This document shows, in pieces, positions 25,200-33,125 of a stretch of 57,357 nt of DNA (its first letter is position 1; every line of letters starts with the position of its first letter). Under the pieces are notes generated by a model. That model was given only the letters and a program-made list of their open reading frames with translations, was not told where the DNA came from and ran no database searches. Origin of the DNA: Methanobacteriota archaeon. Lineage in GTDB: Archaea; Thermoplasmatota; Thermoplasmata; UBA10834. The position numbers and the translations under genes were made by a program. The stretch is from the NCBI GenBank assembly GCA_020348345.1, contig CP070748.1, positions 513,210-570,566 of the forward strand, written 5' to 3'.

Positions 25200-26279
25200 A
25201 TGTCAGGAATAGGGAAGGTCGCTGCGAATTCCCGAATCAGACGAAGCCCTGTTCGCTTCCTGTGCCTCCTAGCAGTCCTCCTCCTGGCTACCTTCTTCCT
25301 TGCGATTTTTATCGGCGCAAAAGGGCCGATAGGCTCTGACGACATCGACGAAATGCGCTACTCCGAACTCTTCGATGCAATACTCGACAAGGATAGCGAA
25401 CGTTTGTCATACTCCACCACGGCAATCGTCTGGGCTTTCAGAATTCCAAGGGTGCTTCTTGCAGGCCTAGTTGGAGCGTCGCTGGCCTGCGCAGGGACGG
25501 CAATGCAAGCAGTGTTCCGAAATCCGATGGCAGACCCATTCATCATCGGAGTGTCTTCCGGCGCCGCAATCGGCGCCTCTTCGGCAGGTTTGATCGGCCT
25601 GACTGTTGTTGTTGGCTCGTTCACTAAGCCTATGCTTGCATTTGCCTGCGCCATAGTGACGGTCTTCTTTGTCTACAGAATGGGTACGATTAGAGGAAAG
25701 GTTCAGGTCGAGACACTTCTGCTGTCCGGAGTTGCAGTTGCCGCATTCTTAGGGGCCATCGTCTCATTCCTGATGTATTCGGCAGGGCAGCAATTTCACG
25801 AGCTTCTGCTCTGGCTCCTTGGATCCTTTGCAGAGCCAAGATGGAGCTACGTCTGGATGATGCTCTTCCCTGCATTGGCCGGCGTCATTATCATCTTTCT
25901 CTACGGCCGTGAACTCAACGCGTTACTCCTCGGGGAGGAGACCGCGCATAACCTCGGTGCAAATCCCGAGACTCTGAAGAAGCTAATGCTTGCCGTCGCG
26001 GCCTTCGTGACTGCAGGCGCCGTCGCGTTCACCGGAATAATCGGTTTTGTGGGTTTGATCGTCCCGCATATGATGCGAATCCTGGTAGGTGCGGACCATA
26101 GGGTGCTAGTACCAGCGGCTACCCTCTTCGGTGCAAGCTTCCTGATATGGGCAGACTCTATTGCCAGGACCATTCTACCCGGCGAGGAACTCCCTGTAGG
26201 TGTGATTACCGCGATGTGTGGAGGGCCATTCTTTCTATACTTGCTCAGGAGGAGCCGCACTGGGAGCGTGATTTCTTGA
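25200..26279 (+). CDS. btuC: Cobalamin-type ABC permease BtuC
   Basis: A 359-residue permease of the FecCD/BtuC family with about ten helices. It shows the family's FRIPRVLLAGLVGASLACAGTAMQAVFRNPMADPFIIGVSSGAAIGA and the C-terminal GAVAFTGIIGFVGLIVPHMMRILVGADHR coupling region, then PGEELPVGVITAMCGGPFFLYLL. The ATG at 25200 follows GGGAGAGG, a good ribosome-binding site, so I prefer it over a GTG that overlaps the btuF stop. Its stop codon overlaps the btuD TTG start. Confidence 0.93.
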   Translation: MSGIGKVAANSRIRRSPVRFLCLLAVLLLATFFLAIFIGAKGPIGSDDIDEMRYSELFDAILDKDSERLSYSTTAIVWAFRIPRVLLAGLVGASLACAGTAMQAVFRNPMADPFIIGVSSGAAIGASSAGLIGLTVVVGSFTKPMLAFACAIVTVFFVYRMGTIRGKVQVETLLLSGVAVAAFLGAIVSFLMYSAGQQFHELLLWLLGSFAEPRWSYVWMMLFPALAGVIIIFLYGRELNALLLGEETAHNLGANPETLKKLMLAVAAFVTAGAVAFTGIIGFVGLIVPHMMRILVGADHRVLVPAATLFGASFLIWADSIARTILPGEELPVGVITAMCGGPFFLYLLRRSRTGSVIS

Positions 26280-27523
26280 AACTGAATGTGTCCGATCTCT
26301 CCTTTTCCTTCGACAGTTCGAAAGTGCTCAAGAACATATCGTTCGAAACCGCGGAGGGCGAGTTCCTCGGATTGATGGGACCGAACGGCTCCGGGAAAAC
26401 TACCCTCCTCCGATGTCTTACCAGATACCTCCCGGCTCGAGCGGGAGCAATTCTGGTTGATATGAAGCCGCTACACACAATGACAGATCGCGAGGTTGCC
26501 AGTACATTTGCAGTCGTTCCGCAGAGTTCCTCGACAGATTTCCCTTTTACAGCCAAAGACGTCGTTCTGATGGGAAGAATACCACACATGCAAAGCAGAC
26601 TCTCATCGTCTCGCAGAGAGGATGCCGATAAGGCTTTGGCCGCCATGACTGTATCAGGCTGCGCACACCTCGCTAATCGATCGTTCTCCGAGCTTAGCGG
26701 AGGTGAAAGGCAGAGAGTGGTGATTGCCAGAGCTCTTGCGCAGGAACCAAAAGCACTCCTTCTGGACGAACCTACTGTGTATCTTGATATAAGCGGGCAG
26801 CTGGAGATGATGGATCTCGTAGCGAAGCTTAACAGAGAGGAATCGTTGACAATCATTGCAGTTCTACACGATATAAACCTCGCTGCTAGATATTGTGATA
26901 GAATCGCCCTTCTAAATCAAGGCAAACTCGAAGTCTTGGGCCCTCCGAATGATGTCCTGAGGCCGGAGGTCATTTTGACTGTCTACGGCGTCGATGTGAC
27001 CGTCAGGAAGGACCCTCTCACCCACGACGTGTTTGTCATGCCTCGCTCGCCAACCGTTCTGTCCACTAAGATAGGAAGAAGAATTCATGTCCTTTGCGGA
27101 GGAGGCTCAGGTGGGCCAATAATGAGAGCTCTCGTAGATGGTGGATACTCTGTGTCCGTGGGGGTGCTAAACGTCCTTGACTCCGATTATGAGAGCGCCA
27201 CCGACCTCCGAGTGCCAATCATTGCAGAAGTACCGTTTGCCCAGATAAGCGATGACATGCACGCAGAGAATCTAAAACGCATTGACGAGACGCCTATCGT
27301 CGTTGTGACTCATTTCCCGGTGGGGCCAGGCAACTTCAGGAATCTGGAGGCAGCGATGTATGCATTAAAGGCAGGAAAGAGAGTGTACATTTTGACTGGC
27401 GGTGGAGGGGCCAGAATAGATTTCGTCGGTGGAAAGGCCGATGCCTTCATTGGCGATTTGGTCGATGCCGGAGCGGTGAAGATAAAAAGTGTGACCGATA
27501 TGATGCATATCATCGGCGAATGA
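26276..27523 (+). CDS. btuD: Cobalamin-type ABC ATPase BtuD with C-terminal extension
   Basis: A 415-residue protein. Residues 1-250 are a BtuD/FecE ATPase: Walker A GPNGSGKT, Q-loop VVPQSSS, signature LSGGERQRVVIARAL, Walker B LLLDEPTVYLD and H-loop VLHDINLAARY. The last 150 or so residues form a second, non-ABC domain beginning RRIHVLCGGGSGGPIMRALVDGGYSVSVGVLN and ending with YILTGGGGARIDFVGGKADAFIGDLVDAG. Its Gly-rich strand-turn-helix pattern is Rossmann-like. Long BtuD proteins are known in other archaea, so the fusion is not unique, but its role is unclear. The start is TTG, overlapping the btuC stop, with GGGAG about ten bases upstream. Confidence 0.92.
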   Translation: MKLNVSDLSFSFDSSKVLKNISFETAEGEFLGLMGPNGSGKTTLLRCLTRYLPARAGAILVDMKPLHTMTDREVASTFAVVPQSSSTDFPFTAKDVVLMGRIPHMQSRLSSSRREDADKALAAMTVSGCAHLANRSFSELSGGERQRVVIARALAQEPKALLLDEPTVYLDISGQLEMMDLVAKLNREESLTIIAVLHDINLAARYCDRIALLNQGKLEVLGPPNDVLRPEVILTVYGVDVTVRKDPLTHDVFVMPRSPTVLSTKIGRRIHVLCGGGSGGPIMRALVDGGYSVSVGVLNVLDSDYESATDLRVPIIAEVPFAQISDDMHAENLKRIDETPIVVVTHFPVGPGNFRNLEAAMYALKAGKRVYILTGGGGARIDFVGGKADAFIGDLVDAGAVKIKSVTDMMHIIGE

Positions 27524-27538
27524 GGAGACTACGAACAG

Positions 27539-28333
27539 ATGACGGAGCCTTTGCGCAATCTAAAGAAGAACACGGAGCTCCTGATACTTGTCAGAGTATT
27601 GGAGGATCCCACGATCAAGATGCGTGAAGTGGCTACCGATTTGGGAATTACGGTGCAGGCAGTCAGCCAATACCTCTTAGGGATGAAGAAGAAAGGTCTC
27701 GTGAAGGAACAAAAGGGAAAGCTGAGGCCCACTCGGAAAGGAATGCAGACACTACAGGAGCACTTCAACGCGGTGAAGAGCGAGGTGGATGCGATACTCA
27801 GACGTATCATGATTGTAGATTCGTGTATAGCCATCGCAGGAAAGGAGATAGAGAAGGGGGATAAGATTGGCCTTATCATGGAGGATGGCATGCTGATGGC
27901 CTACGCGGGCATGAAATCGAGCTCGAAAGGCGTTGCCATGGAATCTGCATCGGTCGGAGATGATGTGCTGATAGGACGGCTTGAGGGCATCGTCGACATG
28001 AAGCTTGGAAGCCTTCACATCATCGAAACGCCGTCCGAGTCCGACGGCGGTTCGAAGAAGGCCGATGTGAATCGTGCGCGCCAGAAGATAGAGTCACTAT
28101 CTCCTGGACTCCTCGTTGCGGGGGACCTCGTGGGGTCAGCATTGTTGGCAAAGGCAACCCCCGAGTACTTCGTGATACATGCCCCAGTGGAATCCGCCAT
28201 GAGCGCCCTGACCAGAGGAGTCGATGTGGTCTTCTGCGGGACGCACGATTCGATGGACCAGATCATGCATGCAGTCTATACGCTTAGGAAGGAAACGGGA
28301 TACACTGTGCGGTGGTCCTCCATTAAAGTGTAG
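27539..28333 (+). CDS. Winged-helix regulator at the end of the cobalamin operon
   Basis: A 264-residue protein. Residues 15-75 form a winged helix-turn-helix (REVATDLGITVQAVSQYLLGMKKKGLVKEQKGKLRPTRKG), MarR-like in pattern. The rest is a larger domain I cannot name, with GLIMEDGMLMAYAGM, SLSPGLLVAGDLVGSALLAKATPEYFVIHAP and DVVFCGTHDSMDQIMHAVYTLRKETG, which looks like a ligand- or protein-binding fold. It starts 15 bases after btuD, in the same operon. It is therefore a natural candidate for the factor that binds the palindrome at 23081-23101. That link is inference; a wider role is possible. Confidence 0.75.
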   Translation: MTEPLRNLKKNTELLILVRVLEDPTIKMREVATDLGITVQAVSQYLLGMKKKGLVKEQKGKLRPTRKGMQTLQEHFNAVKSEVDAILRRIMIVDSCIAIAGKEIEKGDKIGLIMEDGMLMAYAGMKSSSKGVAMESASVGDDVLIGRLEGIVDMKLGSLHIIETPSESDGGSKKADVNRARQKIESLSPGLLVAGDLVGSALLAKATPEYFVIHAPVESAMSALTRGVDVVFCGTHDSMDQIMHAVYTLRKETGYTVRWSSIKV

Positions 28334-28405
28334 CCTTCGGCGGTGATCTTCAGCGAGGAGCTAAGCTTTTTGGCGATTCAGTCGATATCTGTACGTGGTG
28401 TGTTC

Positions 28406-28972
28406 ATGGAAGTGGTGGAGGCCATTAAGAGAAGGAGAGCTTTGCGGACGCTTGATTCCCGCCCGCTCGAAAGCGGCACAGAGGTGGCGCTCATCGAAGC
28501 TGCTAGACTGTCGGCGTCGTGCTTCAACAATCAGCCGTGGAACTTCATATTCTGCAGCAACGAGGATTCGCTCGCGAAGGTGAAGGAGGCGCTACCTCGA
28601 GGAAACGCTTGGGCCACCAGGGCGCCCCTGATAATCGTAGTCGCATCCAAGGCAGAGAATGACTGTCAGCTCAGCGATAGGCGAGATTATCATCTGTTCG
28701 ATTGCGGTCTGGCCGTAGGCCAGATGCTCCTGCGAGCCACAGAACTCGGTTTCATCGCTCATCCCATTGCTGGGTTTGACCCGTCCAAGGTGAGGAACGC
28801 GTTAGGAGTACCTGACGGGCACATCATAATCGCCCTGGTGATATGCGGGTATCGGGGCCAAGACGATACTCTTCTTTCAGATAAGCAGAAGGCTTCGGAA
28901 GCTGAGCGTCCCGAGAGGAAGAAAACGGGCGAGAACTTCAACAGAGACTGGTGGGGCACTCCATTCGAATGA
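28406..28972 (+). CDS. Nitroreductase-family flavoprotein
   Basis: A 188-residue FMN-dependent nitroreductase-family protein. The N-terminus EVVEAIKRRRALRTLDSRPLES supplies the phosphate-binding arginines, AARLSASCFNNQPWNFIF the second FMN contact and DCGLAVGQMLLRATELGF the helix at the dimer interface. The chosen ATG, beginning MEVVEAI, is where the family normally starts; an earlier GTG-type start at 28343 adds residues unlike the family. It follows the cobalamin operon by 72 bases. BluB, which makes dimethylbenzimidazole, is a distant member of this family, but I see no BluB-specific feature, so the general assignment is safer. Confidence 0.82.
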   Translation: MEVVEAIKRRRALRTLDSRPLESGTEVALIEAARLSASCFNNQPWNFIFCSNEDSLAKVKEALPRGNAWATRAPLIIVVASKAENDCQLSDRRDYHLFDCGLAVGQMLLRATELGFIAHPIAGFDPSKVRNALGVPDGHIIIALVICGYRGQDDTLLSDKQKASEAERPERKKTGENFNRDWWGTPFE

Positions 28973-29063
28973 ACGGCAGCATCTCGTTCTATCCGACGGA
29001 GAACTGCAGAGAAGACATATATCTCGCCTGTGACCATCCGGAGCTTGCTTCGGAGGAGTCGGC

Positions 29064-29999
29064 ATGCTTCGCTATTACGCCTCGGAAAATAGTGTGTTGA
29101 AGGAGGTCGACGAAAGCCGCCTGGACGAGGCGGTTTGGATTGACATGATCGCCCCCAACCCCGACGAGGCCGAATTCATGCGTCGAAAGTTCGAGATTGA
29201 TCTCCAGGATATCGCTGACTGCCTTGACCCGAACGAGCGAGCGAGGGTGGAGATAGCGGATGAGTACGACCTCGTTGTCCTGAGAAGTCTCTTAACCAAC
29301 AAGGCAGTAGAGGACAGGCTGGATACGATACCGATTGGTTTAGCCCTGACATCAGAGAAAGTCATCACTATCCGAATTGGGGCCACATTCGTTGGAGGCG
29401 AAGTGACCGCGGATTTGAAGCGGCGGCCGCCCCTTGGCACGAAGGAACAGGTGTTCATTGCAATAGTCCGCAGAATTATTCGCGACATCGAACGTCGAAT
29501 CCGCCCGGTAGAGCGCCGCATAGCTCACATACAGGAGACCATCTTATCTTCAAGAAGGCGCGAGATTGCCCAAGGGGCGTTCGCTCTGAGCAACAACTTG
29601 ATTATGCTGAACACCGCACTGCTTTCGAATCTGAACGCAATATCGATGCTCCCGAAGGTCAGAAACCTGCAGATCATGAAGGAGATGAGTGATGTTCTGG
29701 ATGACATTGAGAACGATGTCGCCCAGCTATACGAGATGACAACAGTCTACAGAGAAACGATGTCTAACCTGATCAACGCTTATGAGTTCGCGGAGTCCAA
29801 CCAGCTCTCAACAATCATGAAGACGCTCACCACCATCAGCCTGATCTTGATTCTGCCTACCCTGCTGGCGAGCCTTTACGGAATGAACGTCAACTTGCCT
29901 TTCGAGAGTGATCCGAATGCCTTCTGGATTGTGATTTGCCTCTCAGCTATCGCAGTCGCTGGCCTATGGATAGCGCTCAGATTGAAACGCATACTGTAG
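29064..29999 (+). CDS. CorA-family magnesium/divalent cation channel
   Basis: A 311-residue CorA-like protein. A soluble N-terminal funnel domain (residues 1-230) holds long helices. Two C-terminal membrane helices come at about 250-270 and 285-305, and the selectivity motif YGMN closes the first (LLASLYGMNVNLPFE). CorA pentamers admit Mg2+, Co2+ or Ni2+. Next to cobalamin genes a cobalt role is tempting, but it is not shown by the sequence. The start ATG follows CGGAGGAG by a few bases. The gene converges on the aminotransferase at 30078. Confidence 0.92.
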   Translation: MLRYYASENSVLKEVDESRLDEAVWIDMIAPNPDEAEFMRRKFEIDLQDIADCLDPNERARVEIADEYDLVVLRSLLTNKAVEDRLDTIPIGLALTSEKVITIRIGATFVGGEVTADLKRRPPLGTKEQVFIAIVRRIIRDIERRIRPVERRIAHIQETILSSRRREIAQGAFALSNNLIMLNTALLSNLNAISMLPKVRNLQIMKEMSDVLDDIENDVAQLYEMTTVYRETMSNLINAYEFAESNQLSTIMKTLTTISLILILPTLLASLYGMNVNLPFESDPNAFWIVICLSAIAVAGLWIALRLKRIL

Positions 30000-30077
30000 C
30001 ACTATTGCCTCTATAACCAGAATTGCTAGGTTTCGTCGAGGAACGAGACGCATTGCGATGTAAGGCCGACTTCTATT

Positions 30078-31367
30078 CTAGGTCTTCCTGATCGAGAGAT
30101 CATTCAGGGCCTTCAAGAGTGCAAGCACTTCGGCTCTGCTGTTATAATGGACGAATGTCGCTCTCAGCATCGTCTTCTTGTTGTAGAGCGCCGGAACCCG
30201 CGAGAAGAAGTCCTCGGCTCCTATTGCCAATCGATACTTCTCCCAGAGCCTCTTCGAAAGGGGCTTGTCTGAGTATCCCCGGAGCTTGAAAGAGAATGTG
30301 GGATCTCTTCCGAGGTTCTTGTCGACATCCCTGGGGCCAAAGAGCTGAAGCCCCGGGATTTCGGTGAGGCCAGGCACCTTGCCCTTGCCGTTCAGTGCGA
30401 TATCCATGAGTTCCTTCTCATACCTCTCAATCGTCTTGAATGCCGCGGCGAGTCTCGTGCGCCGCTGTTTGCCCTCCTTAGGCGGTCGCTTCGCAGAAGG
30501 GTTCCCAACCCACGCGAGGTATTCTACAGCTCCAGATATGGCGGCAAACATCGCCTGATCTCTCGTACCCCACTCCCATCTCTCCGGTCCTCGTTTCGGC
30601 GCGGGGATGACTCTGTAAGGCGTCAAATCTCTGATGTGCTCGGATTTCGCGTACATGAAGCTTCCGTGCCTCGAGAAGAGCTTGTAGCCTGAAAGGACCA
30701 TGAAGTCACAGCCTATTCTGCGAACGTCCGTCAGTTCATGCGGCACATGATGCACCCCATCAACAATGAAGTAAGCATCAGCATCTTTGGCAATCTTGCC
30801 GATCTCGAAGAGGTCGGTTCTGCTCCCGAGCACGTTCGAAGCTCCTGTGACGGTGATAATCCGTGTGTTGCCGTCAACCATCTCCTGGATCGTATTCGGA
30901 TCCAACTTGCCCGTCTCTCTGTCGAACTCGGCAAATCTCAGCTCCTTTATCTCTCCGTTAGAGCCCATCTCCATCCAGGGGTTGATGTTGGTATAATGCT
31001 CGTAGCCGGTCGTCACAACGTTCTCCGTGCCGGAAAATTCCCTTCCCAGGGCGTAGCTCAAGCTGAACAAGAGGCTGGTGGCCGATTCTCCCGATATGAT
31101 TGTGCCAGGTCCTTCAGCGTTGAGAAGGTCCGCTACCGCGCTCCTCCCTTCGAGGATCGTCTCCTCCGCACCCAGTGACTCGGGAAACTCGTTTCCCACG
31201 TTAGCGCTCCAATCTATCCTGGCATCATATTCCTTATCCGCAGATCGTTTCGTGACGAGCGTTCCTGCGCCATTGTCCAGAAATGCCCTCCTCCGTCCGA
31301 ACGGGTCTGCTTCGACTGCTGGAAACTGCTTTCGGACCTTGGACATGAATTTCGAATCGAATTTCAT
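30078..31367 (-). CDS. Class V aminotransferase (cysteine-desulfurase-like)
   Basis: A 429-residue PLP protein of the class V / SufS-like fold. Marks include RRAFLDNGAGTL at the N-terminus, ESATSLLFSLSYALG, TTGYEHYTNINPW with the cofactor-stacking His, TGASNVLGSRTDL, FIVDGVHHVPHELTDVRRIGCDFMVLSGYKLFSRHG with the PLP lysine, and FVHYNSRAEV near the end. Cysteine desulfurases need a mobile Cys in a loop; I see none at the expected place, so isopenicillin-N-epimerase-like or other lyase activity is possible. A TTG two codons upstream is an alternative start. It ends 78 bases from corA. Confidence 0.8.
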   Translation of the reverse strand: MKFDSKFMSKVRKQFPAVEADPFGRRRAFLDNGAGTLVTKRSADKEYDARIDWSANVGNEFPESLGAEETILEGRSAVADLLNAEGPGTIISGESATSLLFSLSYALGREFSGTENVVTTGYEHYTNINPWMEMGSNGEIKELRFAEFDRETGKLDPNTIQEMVDGNTRIITVTGASNVLGSRTDLFEIGKIAKDADAYFIVDGVHHVPHELTDVRRIGCDFMVLSGYKLFSRHGSFMYAKSEHIRDLTPYRVIPAPKRGPERWEWGTRDQAMFAAISGAVEYLAWVGNPSAKRPPKEGKQRRTRLAAAFKTIERYEKELMDIALNGKGKVPGLTEIPGLQLFGPRDVDKNLGRDPTFSFKLRGYSDKPLSKRLWEKYRLAIGAEDFFSRVPALYNKKTMLRATFVHYNSRAEVLALLKALNDLSIRKT

Positions 31368-31450
31368 GAGCAATGGATATGACTACCAGACAGATATAGA
31401 TTGACGCAGTTGCAGCTCATAGGAGAAGACCCGATATGACGGGGGCAAGA

Positions 31451-31469
31451 ATCGTTTGAAGAAAACGAT
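31451..31469 (-). terminator. Hairpin after the secreted-protein gene
   Basis: Perfect 7-base arms ATCGTTT and AAACGAT with a 5-base loop lie about 35 bases past the stop of the minus-strand gene ending at 31504. Position suggests a terminator or mRNA 3' structure. There is no long T-run, so the call is tentative. Confidence 0.35.
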
Positions 31470-31503
31470 AAGTGGTTTGGAAGGGCGTTTCGCAGCGGCC
31501 AGT

Positions 31504-32970
31504 TCAAGGCTTCTTGTTGTAGTACTTCTCCCATTCGCCGGGCTGCGACATCCTGCTTCTTTCATAACCGTTCTTCACGCCTTGCTTCGGCCTCTGCCTC
31601 CGAATCGTTGTCACGAGGAGCGCAGCGATTATGGCTACTATCGCGACCATCCCAAGAACTAGGATTCCTGGGATCCGATTCTCTCGCTCTGTCTCGATGT
31701 TGACCAACGCATCTGTGGAGAAGGTAGGATCGTGGACAATCACCCCTCCTCCGGGGAATGACAAGCCCGTGAGCGTTACGAATCCTTCAAACCTGGTGGC
31801 CCCTTCGCCAGCAGCAAGTACACGATGGCCAGCCATCACCTGTGCTTTGACTTCAGCAGGCTCCCCATCGACAACGGCATCGTCCACCCAAGTCAGCAAA
31901 CCCACTCGCGTCCAGTCGCTGCCGAAGGCCAGTCGAGTAGCCACCAATTCCTTCACTATCGGTAACACGCCCGTGGTCTCGTTGACCTCAAGCGTGCCCT
32001 CCGCGGACTCGCAGTTCATAACGCCGACGGCGTTCATGTGCGACAACGTGCGCATATCCATCCATTTCATCATCAACTGGGACATCCAGTTGCCTACAAT
32101 ATTGTGCATCTCAATGAGCAACATCGGGTTTTCGTTTGCGGGGTCGAAGTCCCAGCCGTCAATCTCCTGATCCCACTTCACTTCGTATTTTACAACGTCA
32201 CCTGCAATCTGCAAATCGTCGAGCCGTTCCGGATACAGCAAGGTCGTGGCGCCAAGAGGCCCCGTTGCGACTGTTATTCTCCATTGTGGCAGAGTGGCGT
32301 TCTCCATGTGAACCATGCTTGCCTCCAGATGGAAGGTCAGCGTCAGGTTGTTCAGTATGCCGTCGCCCACTTCCTCGGTCGCGTTGTCATCCAGAATGGT
32401 ATAGGAGAGGTTCGCGGCCGTAAGCTCGAAGCTCCAAGACCTCACGCCTCCATCCTCCGAGTATTGCTGTTTGCTCGCCGTCCACGCTGTGCTCAAATCC
32501 ACCTTCTTCAGAGTAGGCTCAGGACCGCCATAGGTCGTGAATTCGCTCTCCTGCTCGTTGTATGTCCTCTGGTACTGAAGCACCCCGTTCTCGTCGATAT
32601 CGTCGAATTCGACAACGCTATCGAGCTTGACTGCGTACATTGTGCGTACCTTCAGCGTGTGATCCTCCTCCAAGACATTCCCGTCACTGTCATAGACCTG
32701 TGATATGCCCAGATAACGTGTCTTGATGGCAACGAAGTACACGTTGTTCTCGATCTGCTCGTTCCCCCATACTATCCCAAATGCGGCATCTTCGCCGTAC
32801 TTCACGAAGAAGTGGTCGCCTCCGCCAAGGATTGATGTACTTCCTTCCTCCTCCATGAGTTCCCCTGTCAGTATTGGATCTGCTGATGAGGGAGAAGATA
32901 TGATCAGCGCTCCCAAGACCAGCACGATAACCGACGCGAAGGCCCCCATTGATTTCGATCCAAATCCCAT
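31504..32970 (-). CDS. Secreted protein with C-terminal membrane anchor, unknown function
   Basis: A 488-residue protein with a signal peptide (residues 8-30, ending SSPSSADP), a long extracellular region and a C-terminal helix at about 438-460 (GILVLGMVAIVAIIAALLVTTI) followed by a basic tail. The outside part is beta-rich with several NxS/T sites and a Met-rich segment (HNIVGNWMSQLMMKWMDMRTLSHMNAVGVM). I know no family for it. GGAGG lies about ten bases before the ATG. A TATA box at 33021-33028 predicts a leader of about 28 bases. It is divergent from the STAND protein gene, suggesting possible regulation by that protein. Confidence 0.75.
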   Translation of the reverse strand: MGFGSKSMGAFASVIVLVLGALIISSPSSADPILTGELMEEEGSTSILGGGDHFFVKYGEDAAFGIVWGNEQIENNVYFVAIKTRYLGISQVYDSDGNVLEEDHTLKVRTMYAVKLDSVVEFDDIDENGVLQYQRTYNEQESEFTTYGGPEPTLKKVDLSTAWTASKQQYSEDGGVRSWSFELTAANLSYTILDDNATEEVGDGILNNLTLTFHLEASMVHMENATLPQWRITVATGPLGATTLLYPERLDDLQIAGDVVKYEVKWDQEIDGWDFDPANENPMLLIEMHNIVGNWMSQLMMKWMDMRTLSHMNAVGVMNCESAEGTLEVNETTGVLPIVKELVATRLAFGSDWTRVGLLTWVDDAVVDGEPAEVKAQVMAGHRVLAAGEGATRFEGFVTLTGLSFPGGGVIVHDPTFSTDALVNIETERENRIPGILVLGMVAIVAIIAALLVTTIRRQRPKQGVKNGYERSRMSQPGEWEKYYNKKP

Positions 32971-33020
32971 TTCCGTCTGCCTCCATAAGGCCGTGCGAGT
33001 TGATTCTACTCCTGGGTCTA

Positions 33021-33028
33021 TATATAAA
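33021..33028 (-). promoter_or_regulatory. TATA box for the secreted-protein gene
   Basis: TTTATATA on the minus strand, centred 54 bases before the ATG at 32970. Just beyond it, a small palindrome CTGCA-TTT-TGCAG lies between this promoter and that of the divergent gene, where a TATA-like AGTATTAATTATG at 33094-33106 precedes a probable leaderless start at 33126. Confidence 0.55.
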
Positions 33029-33125
33029 CACTCACCTGCATTTTGCAGTTGTTTTGCCAGGCAGCTGATCGCCCTGAAGGGTGATGGGAAAGTAGTATTA
33101 ATTATGGGTATCGTTGTCGGTTTAG

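Noticed and set aside
28406..28972. Nitroreductase gene read as BluB (dimethylbenzimidazole synthase)
   Set aside because: Proximity to cobT is suggestive, but no BluB-specific motif is visible and general nitroreductases share all the features seen.
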